Positions 54,383-62,069 of a stretch of DNA of 64,000 bases are shown here, piece by piece; the stretch's first letter is position 1; each line of letters begins with the position of its first letter. The position numbers and the translations under genes are program-made. The DNA is from Modicisalibacter muralis (GTDB lineage: Bacteria > Pseudomonadota > Gammaproteobacteria > Pseudomonadales > Halomonadaceae), in the NCBI RefSeq assembly GCF_900102945.1, contig NZ_FNGI01000008.1, positions 1 through 64,000 on the forward strand, read 5' to 3'. The notes under the pieces are model-generated. The model searched no databases, was not told where the DNA came from, and saw only the letters and a list, made by a program, of their open reading frames with translations.

Positions 54383-55180
54383 ATTGAAGTCTCCATGGGT
54401 CAGGGCGTAAGGCGGGCAGAGCAGGCGCAACTGGCCATCGTGAATGGCCACGTCGGCGACAATCCGACCGGCAATCACCGCGGCCATGCCCCGCGCCGGC
54501 CGCTCGAGCATGACCACGTCGCCCGGAACCAGGCGACGCAGCTCGGCGAGTATCAGATCCTGATGGCCGACGATCCATTGCAGCGGCAACGGCACCGTCG
54601 AGTAGGCCTTGAGCCTCGCTGGGCAATGCGTGTCGAACGCTGGCAGCAGCCGCTGGGCGGTCGCGGTGGCCAGGCATAGTCTCAGGTCATGGGTCCGGCC
54701 ACCGGCTTCCAGGCGCAGCGGCAGGCGAATGGGCAGCGTATCCGCCGGCTGGGTGGCGTCACCGAGCAGGTGAATCGCCACGCCGAGTTGCGCTTCCAGG
54801 GGCTCGAGCCATTCGAGTAGCGCGTATTCCAGCCACAGGGCACGCAACTCGGCGTCGCCTTGCGCCAGCGGGCGTTGCAGCCCCAGATGCGCGGTCAGCG
54901 CCGCCAGGGCCTCCGGGCTGGCTTCCAGCGTCGCCGGCGCCGTACCGAGGGTGAGGCCGAGCGCTAACGGGAGCGGCGGTGCCGACTTCGCCTCATGTGC
55001 GAAATACCAGGTCAGCGCGTGGCCATCGAGCGATAGCGTCAGCGGCCGACGTGGCCGACGCAGCGCATTGAGGATCGCCACGCTATCTGCGGCGATGCGC
55101 GTCAACCGTACCGGCGCGGCCTCGCCGGCGTTATCTCCGGTCACGCGACAGTTACCATCCATGGACAAGCCGCCCCCCAT
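54083..55180 (-). CDS. sctQ: Type III secretion C-ring/sorting platform protein SctQ
   Basis: Cytoplasmic sorting-platform component. The 365-residue protein has a poorly conserved N-terminal region and a C-terminal SpoA domain (LDQLPVRLVCEVGRLELSLGELRKL...VVNGRSMGRGRLVEIGDGLGVQIVRL). A strong GAGGAGG precedes the ATG, which overlaps the sctO stop. An internal start with its own Shine-Dalgarno could make a short SctQ-C isoform (separate entry). No separate sctP gene lies before it. Confidence 0.92.
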   Translation of the reverse strand: MGGGLSMDGNCRVTGDNAGEAAPVRLTRIAADSVAILNALRRPRRPLTLSLDGHALTWYFAHEAKSAPPLPLALGLTLGTAPATLEASPEALAALTAHLGLQRPLAQGDAELRALWLEYALLEWLEPLEAQLGVAIHLLGDATQPADTLPIRLPLRLEAGGRTHDLRLCLATATAQRLLPAFDTHCPARLKAYSTVPLPLQWIVGHQDLILAELRRLVPGDVVMLERPARGMAAVIAGRIVADVAIHDGQLRLLCPPYALTHGDFNMAQTPSDADNAQGHGNGDPPSLDDATLDQLPVRLVCEVGRLELSLGELRKLDEGSLLTMSRPVEAAVDLVVNGRSMGRGRLVEIGDGLGVQIVRLASDE

Positions 55181-55665
55181 TAGCGCCCTCCTCGTGGGGT
55201 GGGCGAAGCGATATCCTCGAGTTCCAACTCCGCGCGGCCTTCGTCGGCACGTCGCTCGCCGCCGCGTTTACGCTCCAACAGTGTCTCCAGCGCCTGGCGC
55301 GCGCGCACGCGCTGCGCCCATTCGCTGGCGCGCCGGTCGCACTCGGCGAGTTGTCGCTGATGCTCGCGGTCGGCGGTCCGGCGCTGCGCGTCAAGCTCGG
55401 CCTGGCGCTGGTAATGGCCGTCGATGTCCTGCCTGGCCTGCTCCAATGCCTGCGCCGACAGCGGCGCGCCCTGCGCGGTATCGAACCACTCACGCTCCTG
55501 GCGATCGAAATTCCGACATTGCGTGGCGCGCTCGGCGTCCAGCCTGGCGATACGTTCGGCCTCGGCCCGGCACTGCCGGCGCTGCTCGGCCAGGGCGGCT
55601 TCGGCCCTGCGCTGGCGACGTTCGCGCAGCGCGAGCAGACGCTCGAGTTGCTGGCGTGGATTCAT
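55180..55665 (-). CDS. sctO: Type III secretion stalk protein SctO
   Basis: FliJ/YscO-like coiled-coil stalk linking the ATPase to the export gate. The 161-residue protein is nearly all charged helix (Arg/Glu/Gln/Ala rich) with no membrane segment, and lies right after sctN with a 4-nt overlap. Assignment rests on position, size and coiled coil, as this family has little sequence identity. Confidence 0.8.
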   Translation of the reverse strand: MNPRQQLERLLALRERRQRRAEAALAEQRRQCRAEAERIARLDAERATQCRNFDRQEREWFDTAQGAPLSAQALEQARQDIDGHYQRQAELDAQRRTADREHQRQLAECDRRASEWAQRVRARQALETLLERKRGGERRADEGRAELELEDIASPTPRGGR

Positions 55666-57011
55666 GACACGATCTCGCTCATGCGCCGCTGGGTTTCCTC
55701 GAGCCCACAGCGCTCGTCTCTCGGCTGGCGCAGGAATGCCTCGATGGCCGCGTGTTTCTTCACCGCCTCGTCGCTGCGGGCGTCGCTGCCCTCCTGGTAT
55801 TCGCCGACCTGCAGGAGCAGTTCGACATCGCTGTAGCGCGCCAGCAGATCGCGCATCCGACCGGCGTCGTTACGGTGGGCCTCGGGGGCCACCACCTCCA
55901 TCAGCCGGCTGCGGCTGGCCAGCACGTCGATCGCCGGAAAGTGATCGCGACGGGCCAGATCGGCGCTGAGCATGATATGCCCATCGAGGATCGCGCGCGT
56001 CTCCTCGGCCACCGGGTCGAGGGTGCCATCGCCCTCGGTGAGCACGGTGTACAGCGCCGTGATGCTACCGCTGGGGCCGGGGCCGGCGCGCTCCAGCAGC
56101 CGCGGCAGCGCGGCGAAGAACGACGGCGGATAGCCGCGCCGAGTCGGTGGCTCGCCGGCGGCCAGGCCGATCTCGCGCTGCGCGCGGGCGAAGCGGGTGA
56201 TGCTGTCGACCAGCAGCAGCACATCGCGGCCCTGATCGCGGAAATACTCGGCCACGCTGGTGGCGACCAGTGCCGCGCGGGCGCGCTCGATGGCCGGGCG
56301 GTCGGAGGTGGCGACCACGCAGACCGTGCGCTGGCGCGCCTCGGCGCCCAGTTGCACGTCGAGCAACTCACGCACCTCGCGCCCGCGCTCGCCGATCAGC
56401 CCCAGCACGATGACATCCGCCTCGCTACCCCGCACGATGGCGGAAAGCAGCGACGACTTGCCCACGCCGGGCTCGCCGAAGATACCCAGGCGCTGGCCAC
56501 GGGCGACGGTCATCAACCCATCGATGGCGCGAATGCCCAGCGCCAGGGGGTGTTGGATCAATTGCCGCGCTAGCGGTTCGGGCGGCTCGGCATGAACGGG
56601 GTATTCACTCAATGCGCCATCGCCGGTATCCGGCGCGGCATCGATAAACGTGCCCAGCGGGCTGATGACCCGGCCGAGCAGCGCCTCGCCCACGGGAACG
56701 CCCTGGGGAGCGCCGGTGGCGATGACCTCGGCACGGGTCGACATGCCCTGCAGATCGCCGATCGGTGAGAGGATGACGTCCTCGTCCTCGAAGCCGATGA
56801 CCTCGGCGGCGACACGCCGACCGCTCAACGGGTCGCGCAAATAGCACAGCTCGCCGATACCGGTGCCGTCGACTCTGGCATGTACCAGCAGCCCACGAAT
56901 CCGCCGCACGCGGCCGTGCACGGGACGCAATTCGGCCTGCGCGGCGCGTTCGCCAAGACGCGGCAGCAGCGCCGTGAGGTCGCTATCGGTCATGGCGTCG
57001 CGATCGCTCAT
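55662..57011 (-). CDS. sctN: Type III secretion ATPase SctN
   Basis: Hexameric ATPase that unfolds and releases export substrates from chaperones. The 449-residue protein has a beta-barrel N-domain, Walker [27 protein letters not shown], Walker [20 protein letters not shown] and [21 protein letters not shown]. The ATG at 57011 is chosen since homology begins there; it overlaps sctL by 4 nt. A longer frame to 57149 adds 46 Arg/Gly-rich residues that are the sctL gene read in another frame. Confidence 0.96.
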   Translation of the reverse strand: MSDRDAMTDSDLTALLPRLGERAAQAELRPVHGRVRRIRGLLVHARVDGTGIGELCYLRDPLSGRRVAAEVIGFEDEDVILSPIGDLQGMSTRAEVIATGAPQGVPVGEALLGRVISPLGTFIDAAPDTGDGALSEYPVHAEPPEPLARQLIQHPLALGIRAIDGLMTVARGQRLGIFGEPGVGKSSLLSAIVRGSEADVIVLGLIGERGREVRELLDVQLGAEARQRTVCVVATSDRPAIERARAALVATSVAEYFRDQGRDVLLLVDSITRFARAQREIGLAAGEPPTRRGYPPSFFAALPRLLERAGPGPSGSITALYTVLTEGDGTLDPVAEETRAILDGHIMLSADLARRDHFPAIDVLASRSRLMEVVAPEAHRNDAGRMRDLLARYSDVELLLQVGEYQEGSDARSDEAVKKHAAIEAFLRQPRDERCGLEETQRRMSEIVS

Positions 57012-57598
57012 GGCGCCTTCTCCGACTTGGCAGCCAATGCACGGCGCAGCACATTCAACTGCGAATCCAGCCCCACATCGACGACCGCGACCGGGCTGAC
57101 CAGCAGGCACTGGCCAGCGCCGAGCTGGGCGTCGCCCTCGACGCGGCAAAGGGAGCGCTCGCTTTCGTCGGCGGCCAGCAAGGCTTCGACCCGCGCCACC
57201 CGTTCGGGCGCGACGCGCACGGTCACGGCCATATCGTGGCGATACTCGCGCAGTGCCTGATGCACGCAGCGGCTGATCAATTCGGCATCGTCGAACTCAC
57301 CGAGCACACGCCGCACGATCTGCAGGCTCAACTCGGCCAGGGATTGATCCAGGCCACCCAGATAGCGCTCCACGCGATCTGTCGTTCGGGTCAGCAGTTC
57401 GGCTGCCTGGGCCTCGCCTTCGCGGCGCCCCGCTTCGAAGCCTTCGGCACGCGCCGCGGCGACGGCACGCCGGGTCTCGGCATCCTGTTCCCCGGCACGC
57501 TGCCGGGCGCGCTCGAGAAAGGCATAGCCGTCGACCCAGGCCGCCGCCTCCTCGCCACGCAAAATGACCTTGCCAGGGCGTGTCGGCATCTCGTTCAT
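57008..57598 (-). CDS. sctL: Type III secretion ATPase regulator SctL
   Basis: Peripheral-stalk protein (FliH/HrpE family; NolV in rhizobia) joining SctN to the sorting platform. The 196-residue protein has an N-terminal extended part ([22 protein letters not shown]), a helical Ala/Glu/Arg-rich middle and a C-terminal domain ([27 protein letters not shown]). The ATG at 57598 overlaps the sctK stop by 4 nt. Confidence 0.88.
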   Translation of the reverse strand: MNEMPTRPGKVILRGEEAAAWVDGYAFLERARQRAGEQDAETRRAVAAARAEGFEAGRREGEAQAAELLTRTTDRVERYLGGLDQSLAELSLQIVRRVLGEFDDAELISRCVHQALREYRHDMAVTVRVAPERVARVEALLAADESERSLCRVEGDAQLGAGQCLLVSPVAVVDVGLDSQLNVLRRALAAKSEKAP

Positions 57599-58269
57599 GT
57601 CGGCTCCTGCGGCGCGGAATCGCTCGGCATGGTTGCGATGATGGCCGCCGCCCGACGGACGATGGCGGCACCGCGCTGGTGTATCTCGGCGGCGATCCCG
57701 TCGGTGGCCGAGGGCACATCGCCGGCCAGCCTCAGACGCAACCAAGCGGCCAATTCGGCGGGCTGTTGCGCCACCCATATGGCCAGGCAGGCGGCGCCAT
57801 CACGCGCGATGGCGTGCTCCAGGGCGTCATCGTCGGCATGGGCGGTGTCGGCAATCGCCAGTTCACGATGGGCCAGCGCAGTGGCAAACGCCGCTTCGCC
57901 GAAACGCGCCTTGAGCTCAATGACCCGGGGCGCGCGAATCTCGCGCACGAAGGCCGTGGCATGGCAAATGGCGCCACAATAATGCGCCAGGCTGTCGCCA
58001 CCATCGGGCGGCAGCAGGTACACCGGCAAGTCATCCGCCTGGGGCGCGGGTAGCGCCTCGGGCGGGGCCAGCGCATGACGCTGAACCAGTCGCTGGGTCA
58101 GCCGGCCTTGAAAACGGGGGTGCTGGGCAAGCGCCGTCAGTGTGGCTTCATCCGCCATGTCACCCAAGCAATCGCCAAGCCAGCGCCGGGAGACGAAGCG
58201 CATCGGCGCGTCGACGAAGGCTCGCCAATCGGCGCCCGTGGTTGGATGAAGCGGCTCGCCGATACTCAT
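57595..58269 (-). CDS. sctK: Type III secretion sorting platform protein SctK
   Basis: Adaptor between SctD and SctQ (YscK family; NolU in rhizobia). The 224-residue Ala-rich soluble protein has RFVSRRWLGDCLGD near the N-terminus and the conserved-looking CGAICHATAFVREIRAPRVIELKARFGEAAFATAL. Assignment is by position between sctJ and sctL together with these features. It overlaps both neighbours by 4 nt. Confidence 0.82.
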   Translation of the reverse strand: MSIGEPLHPTTGADWRAFVDAPMRFVSRRWLGDCLGDMADEATLTALAQHPRFQGRLTQRLVQRHALAPPEALPAPQADDLPVYLLPPDGGDSLAHYCGAICHATAFVREIRAPRVIELKARFGEAAFATALAHRELAIADTAHADDDALEHAIARDGAACLAIWVAQQPAELAAWLRLRLAGDVPSATDGIAAEIHQRGAAIVRRAAAIIATMPSDSAPQEPT

Positions 58270-59069
58270 GACGGCGGCGCCAGATCGTAGCTGCGTCGAT
58301 AATAATGACGCCAGATCATCCAGCCCAGTGCGCCGGCCAAGCCCAACACGAGCACCAGCAGGATGCCGAAGATCCAGCCGGCGCGGGCCACGCTGCTGGC
58401 CGGCATGGCGATACCCAGGAACGAATCCAGTGACTGCGGCGCCGCTTGGGGTATTTTCGGCGCCCTCGCGGCGACGGGAACCACCGAGATATTGTCGTAG
58501 GCGAGCCCCGAAATGCTATTGGCGACCAGGGTCTTGATCTGGGGAATCAGCGGATTGACGTCGAGCGTCGGCGTGTGGCGAATGAATACCGCCGCCGATG
58601 AAGGCGTACTGTTTTTCGCCATGAGATCGTTGTCGGGCAACACCACGTGGACCCGGGCGGTAAGCACGCCATCGATCTGCGACACCGTGTGCGAGAGCTC
58701 CTGGCTGAGCGCGTAGATCATCTGCGCGCGCTCTTGAACCGGCGACGACACCAGGCTGTTGCTCTCGAACACTTCGCCGAGATTGGCGAAATCGTGTTCC
58801 GGCAGGCCGAGGCGATCGAGAATATCGACCGCCTCGGCGAAGCGGTCCTCATCGACGGTGACGGTCATCAGGCCCTCGTCCTGAGCGACCCGACTGGCGG
58901 AAATCCCATGACGCGCCAGCGTGGCCACCATGACATTGGCCTCGCGCTCGCTCAGATCGGTATATAGATCGCTATCGCCGCAGGCCTGTAGCAGCAGCGC
59001 CATGACCAGAACCACCAACGACTTGCCAAGGGCTCGGCGTGCCCGCATGGGGCGGTGACGAGGCGGCAA
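58266..59069 (-). CDS. sctJ: Type III secretion inner ring lipoprotein SctJ
   Basis: Forms the inner-membrane ring. The 267-residue lipoprotein has lipobox LLQAC, the ring domain start DLYTDLSEREANVMVATLARHGI, VTVDEDRFAEAVDILDRLGLP, LSHTVSQIDGVLTARVHVVLP, and a C-terminal membrane segment (GWIFGILLVLVLGLAGALGW). A TTG start at 59069 is supported by AAGGGA 9 nt upstream; an ATG at 59048 has no visible Shine-Dalgarno. It starts 3 bp after the sctI stop. Confidence 0.93.
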   Translation of the reverse strand: MPPRHRPMRARRALGKSLVVLVMALLLQACGDSDLYTDLSEREANVMVATLARHGISASRVAQDEGLMTVTVDEDRFAEAVDILDRLGLPEHDFANLGEVFESNSLVSSPVQERAQMIYALSQELSHTVSQIDGVLTARVHVVLPDNDLMAKNSTPSSAAVFIRHTPTLDVNPLIPQIKTLVANSISGLAYDNISVVPVAARAPKIPQAAPQSLDSFLGIAMPASSVARAGWIFGILLVLVLGLAGALGWMIWRHYYRRSYDLAPPS

Positions 59070-59072
59070 GGA

Positions 59073-59501
59073 TTATTGTCCCTTCAACAGAGTATTGGCG
59101 GCGCCGGAGAACTGCGTCGTACCACGGACCACCATCTGGGTCTCGATCGCATGATCGAACACCGAGCCCAGCGACTCGATGATGCGGTCGAAGTGTTTGT
59201 CATCGGGGCTACCGACCGCTTCCGCGCCCTGGGGTGTCGCCTGCGCGTACTCGGCACCATCGCCCGCCGACGGCGAATCGACGCCGACATCGCCGATCCG
59301 GCTAGAGAAGCTCTGCAACCGTTCGATGGAGCCATCGAGGTTGTTCATGAGGTTGGCGCCCACCTCGGCGGGAGACAGACCCTGCGAGGAGGCGCTCGAT
59401 GTATGTGCCATATGCTCGAACAGGTTCTGCGATGCCAGCGATCCCATGTCGGGAGTATTGGCCGGCACGGCGCCCGCGCCGATCGGTGTCGTGGGAGTCA
59501 T
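59073..59501 (-). CDS. sctI: Type III secretion inner rod protein SctI
   Basis: Exported inner-rod subunit (NolB/HrpB2-like position). The 142-residue protein has a polar N-terminus and the C-terminal helix with the rod signature MVVRGTTQFSGAANTLLKGQ at the very end, as in the SctI family. The ATG at 59501 is chosen (GGATGG about 7 nt upstream); a TTG five codons earlier is possible. It lies directly before sctJ. Confidence 0.82.
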   Translation of the reverse strand: MTPTTPIGAGAVPANTPDMGSLASQNLFEHMAHTSSASSQGLSPAEVGANLMNNLDGSIERLQSFSSRIGDVGVDSPSAGDGAEYAQATPQGAEAVGSPDDKHFDRIIESLGSVFDHAIETQMVVRGTTQFSGAANTLLKGQ

Positions 59502-59585
59502 GGCTTGCCCATCCAATTAACTAATCGCGATTCATGGGCCGCGATGCCGGGACGTACGCGCCGCCCATGGCAAGCACCGCGGTCG

Positions 59586-59795
59586 TTACTCGGATAACGC
59601 TTGACTCAAGACCTTGCTGGCCAGCGGCATCAGCAGCATCGGGGCGAAGGATGCCATGGCGCCCTCAATCAGCTGACCGCTGATTTCGGAACCGTTTTGA
59701 TTGGCCTTGGCCTGATTGACGGCCTCATCGAAGGCCTGCTCGTTAGGCCCCGCAGTGTTGTTGGCGCTGGCGGCATTGACGGATTCGATAGCCAT
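59586..59795 (-). CDS. Small protein before sctI; type III pilin/needle candidate
   Basis: A 69-residue protein (MAIESVNAASANNTAGPNEQ... to SKVLSQALSE) with an Ala/Asn/Ser-rich N-terminus and an amphipathic or hydrophobic C-terminal helix. AGGAGAGGAGGG upstream is the strongest Shine-Dalgarno in the locus, suggesting high expression. Size, position before sctI and lack of a signal peptide suit a needle/pilus subunit (SctF or the rhizobial NopA type), but it has no recognisable SctF motif. It could also be a chaperone or an early substrate. Confidence 0.55.
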   Translation of the reverse strand: MAIESVNAASANNTAGPNEQAFDEAVNQAKANQNGSEISGQLIEGAMASFAPMLLMPLASKVLSQALSE

Positions 59796-59901
59796 GTTGC
59801 CCTCCTCTCCTTGGTAAGCTTGCCTGGGTAAGTCTGTCTGCTCAGACGCTACGACGTTGACGGTCTAGCCGAATGGAACGAGCCTCTGAACCGGGCCTCG
59901 C

Positions 59902-60492
59902 TCACTCGGTGGCTTGCGTGTTCGTTACCACGCTGCCGCGAAACACGGTGACCCCGGCATATCCCGACGCAGCCGGCTGGCGCAAGCGGTCGACACGCCG
60001 CGCCACGCTATCGATCCAGGCCGGCGGGCCCACCACCTGAAGCGCCGAGCCATCGTCGACCAGCTGGGCCGATAACGGTTCGCCGACGCGCCGATCGAGA
60101 CTTTTCATCAGCCGAGTCGAATCGATACCGCGCAGATCGAAGGTACGCTGGGTGATTTCCCCACGTGTGGCGACGTGGATCACCGAGCCATCGAAGTACC
60201 AGACCAAGCCGTTGGCCGCGGCCACCCGATCGAGGAATTCGCCGGCGCTGCCGCTCGGAATATCGCCGCGCACGCGACCTTCCACCTCGCTGGAAATATC
60301 CATCGGCAGCGACAGGTTGCGTCCGAATTCCGTCAATACGTCACGCACATCCTGCTCGATGACCACATAGCGATACTCTTTCTCAAGCCATTCGGCGCGC
60401 TGCGAAGCGGACTCATCGACAGCTAATGCCACTGCCGGCCACACCACCATGCCAATACCGACCATCAACGTCCTTGCCGCGCAACCGGGCAC
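59902..60492 (-). CDS. sctC1: SctC N-terminal (N0/N1) domain protein, split secretin part 1
   Basis: Exported protein with the type III secretin N-domains but no secretin core. After a signal (RTLMVGIGMVVWPAVALA) come YRYVVIEQDVRDVLTEFGRNLSLP, GSAGEFLDRVAAANGLVWYFDGSVIHV (N0) and DSTRLMKSLDRRVGEPL...GPPAWIDSVARRVDRLR (N1-like). It ends soon after, at about 196 residues. Rhizobial systems have a similar short RhcC1. The GTG at 60492 is used because it places the signal peptide at the N-terminus; the frame is open to an ATG at 60675, and an ATG at 60465 with AAGGA is also possible. The spacer to 60783 is AT-rich and probably holds divergent promoters. Confidence 0.8.
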   Translation of the reverse strand: MPGCAARTLMVGIGMVVWPAVALAVDESASQRAEWLEKEYRYVVIEQDVRDVLTEFGRNLSLPMDISSEVEGRVRGDIPSGSAGEFLDRVAAANGLVWYFDGSVIHVATRGEITQRTFDLRGIDSTRLMKSLDRRVGEPLSAQLVDDGSALQVVGPPAWIDSVARRVDRLRQPAASGYAGVTVFRGSVVTNTQATE

Positions 60493-60783
60493 ATGAGATA
60501 GCCTTATCGCAACAGCGTGTCGCAGCCTTTCCCAGCCACCTTGGCTCAGGCTATGTCGAGTCTGGCGCACGCCGATGATTCGCCCCTTCGAGCCGTTGAC
60601 GTTTTCTTGAATCGATGTACCAATAGTAGAACTCTTGAATAAAGTTTTAACGAATCGACCCACTTTTTTGTGCATTTTTTGTCACCAACCGAAACGTAAG
60701 GTATCTCTGCCAATAAACGCTTTGACACACCCTGCCAAATCGCTCAACCAGGCTTCATACAACCGCTAGCAAGGAGACTCATC

Positions 60784-61581
60784 ATGCTCCGTTACCGCCT
60801 GCTTCGTAACGGCATTCGCCTGGTTTTCCTGGTGTCCTGCCTGACACTGACCGCCTGCGCGACCACCGCTCAACAGGATGAGCAGTCGCATCTGCTGGCC
60901 CTGGCGGATGACGTCGCCCGGCACGGCGATCATGCCACTGCCGCCAGCATGTACGAGCGCGCCCTCGAAATGTCCAGCGACACCCCCGAGATTCACGTTC
61001 GGCTCGGCGATGCCCTGCTCGCCGCCGGCGACCTGGAAGGCGCGGCCCAGGCCTACCGCGACGCACTCGCCCTTGACATCACCCATCCCAAGGCCTTGCT
61101 CGGGTTGGGGTCGACCCAACTGCGCCTCGGCAACGTCGAACGCGCGGTTCGCAACCTGCAGAAGGCGGCGCCCGAACTCGACACGGTACCCGCCTGGAGT
61201 CGGTTGGGCGTCGCCCAGGCCCTGCTGGGCCATGGCCAGGCCGCGCAACGCGCCTTTACCCATGCCGTGTCGCTAGCCCCCAAGAACTCGCTCGATGAGC
61301 GCACCAACCTGGCCTTGGCCCAGTCGCTGGCCGGCGACGATGCCGAGGCGGTGTCCCAGATGCGCCAGGTCAGCGCCTCGCCATTGGCCGAGGATCGCCA
61401 CTTCCGCAACCTGCTGCTGGTACTGGTCCTGGCCGGACAGACGCAGCAGGCGACAACCGTCGACATTCCCGACATGCCCCAGGCGCGCCGGCAGTCGCTG
61501 ATCGAGCAGGCCCAGCGCATTCGCGACGTCGCCGACCCGGCCCAGCGCGCCCGGATGATGGGCCTCAACCTGGCGCCTTGA
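60784..61581 (+). CDS. TPR lipoprotein (TadD-like), candidate secretin pilotin
   Basis: Predicted outer-membrane lipoprotein with tetratricopeptide repeats. The 265-residue protein has a lipobox LTAC (Cys22), then at least three TPR units (DHATAASMYERALEMSSDTP, AGDLEGAAQAYRDALALDIT, GHGQAAQRAFTHAVSLAPKN). It resembles TadD of Flp/Tad pilus loci, which helps its secretin. AAGGAG precedes the ATG by 7 nt. It is the only plus-strand gene in the secretion locus, divergent from sctC1 and convergent with the CpaD-like gene. Confidence 0.8.
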   Translation: MLRYRLLRNGIRLVFLVSCLTLTACATTAQQDEQSHLLALADDVARHGDHATAASMYERALEMSSDTPEIHVRLGDALLAAGDLEGAAQAYRDALALDITHPKALLGLGSTQLRLGNVERAVRNLQKAAPELDTVPAWSRLGVAQALLGHGQAAQRAFTHAVSLAPKNSLDERTNLALAQSLAGDDAEAVSQMRQVSASPLAEDRHFRNLLLVLVLAGQTQQATTVDIPDMPQARRQSLIEQAQRIRDVADPAQRARMMGLNLAP

Positions 61582-61614
61582 ATCCGGCGGCCGCCGGAAC
61601 GCCGGCCGCCACGC

Positions 61615-62052
61615 TTACAAGTCACCCGTGGTGGCGTATCCGCTCATCGAGCCGCTGGCTTCCTCCTCGAGCCGACGGCGGCGCTCGTTGGCACGCTTGC
61701 GGCCATTGAGCTGTTCGTGGGCGGCGCGCGCTACGGGCCCCGCCCGGGCCGGACCCATTTCCTGGCCGTGCAACAGATCGCCAGGGTGCTCGACCATCAG
61801 TTGCAGATTGAGATCGTTGGCGCAGCCAGGCGGTAACTCGATGATGCCCGACTGGTCGGGCTCGGCCTGGCAGGTATTGGGCACGATGAGCTGGCGCTGC
61901 ATGCCTTCGCTGCCCGGTAGCGGCCCACCCACTGCGCCGACCTGACGGTAGCCGGTTTCCCACGACATCGGCCCAAGCGCCGACTGGCAGCCGGTCAGTA
62001 GCGCCAGCAAGGGGAGCAGTCGCCACAACGGCTTGTCGAGATGCTGTTTCAT
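61615..62052 (-). CDS. CpaD/RcpB-like lipoprotein
   Basis: Small lipoprotein with lipobox LLTGC (Cys24 from the chosen start) and a short domain with PPGCANDLNLQLMVEHPGDLLHG, which resembles the conserved Cys-Ala-Asn...Met-Val...Pro-x-Asp-Leu segment of CpaD proteins from Tad pilus loci. The ATG at 62052 (145 residues) has GGGAG 8 nt upstream; an ATG at 62073 overlaps the secretin stop (ATGA). It follows the secretin gene, as CpaD follows CpaC in Tad clusters. Confidence 0.7.
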   Translation of the reverse strand: MKQHLDKPLWRLLPLLALLTGCQSALGPMSWETGYRQVGAVGGPLPGSEGMQRQLIVPNTCQAEPDQSGIIELPPGCANDLNLQLMVEHPGDLLHGQEMGPARAGPVARAAHEQLNGRKRANERRRRLEEEASGSMSGYATTGDL

Positions 62053-62069
62053 TGCCATCGCTCCCGCGC

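Noticed and set aside
55180-55665. Gene between sctN and sctQ considered as SctP (needle ruler)
   Set aside because: It is only 161 residues of coiled coil, lacks a Pro/Gln-rich ruler and an SctP C-terminal globular domain, and sits at the SctO position.
57011-57149. Longer sctN start
   Set aside because: The extra residues are Arg/Gly/Pro-rich and come from reading sctL in another frame; the ATG at 57011 overlaps the sctL stop in the ATGA style used throughout the operon.
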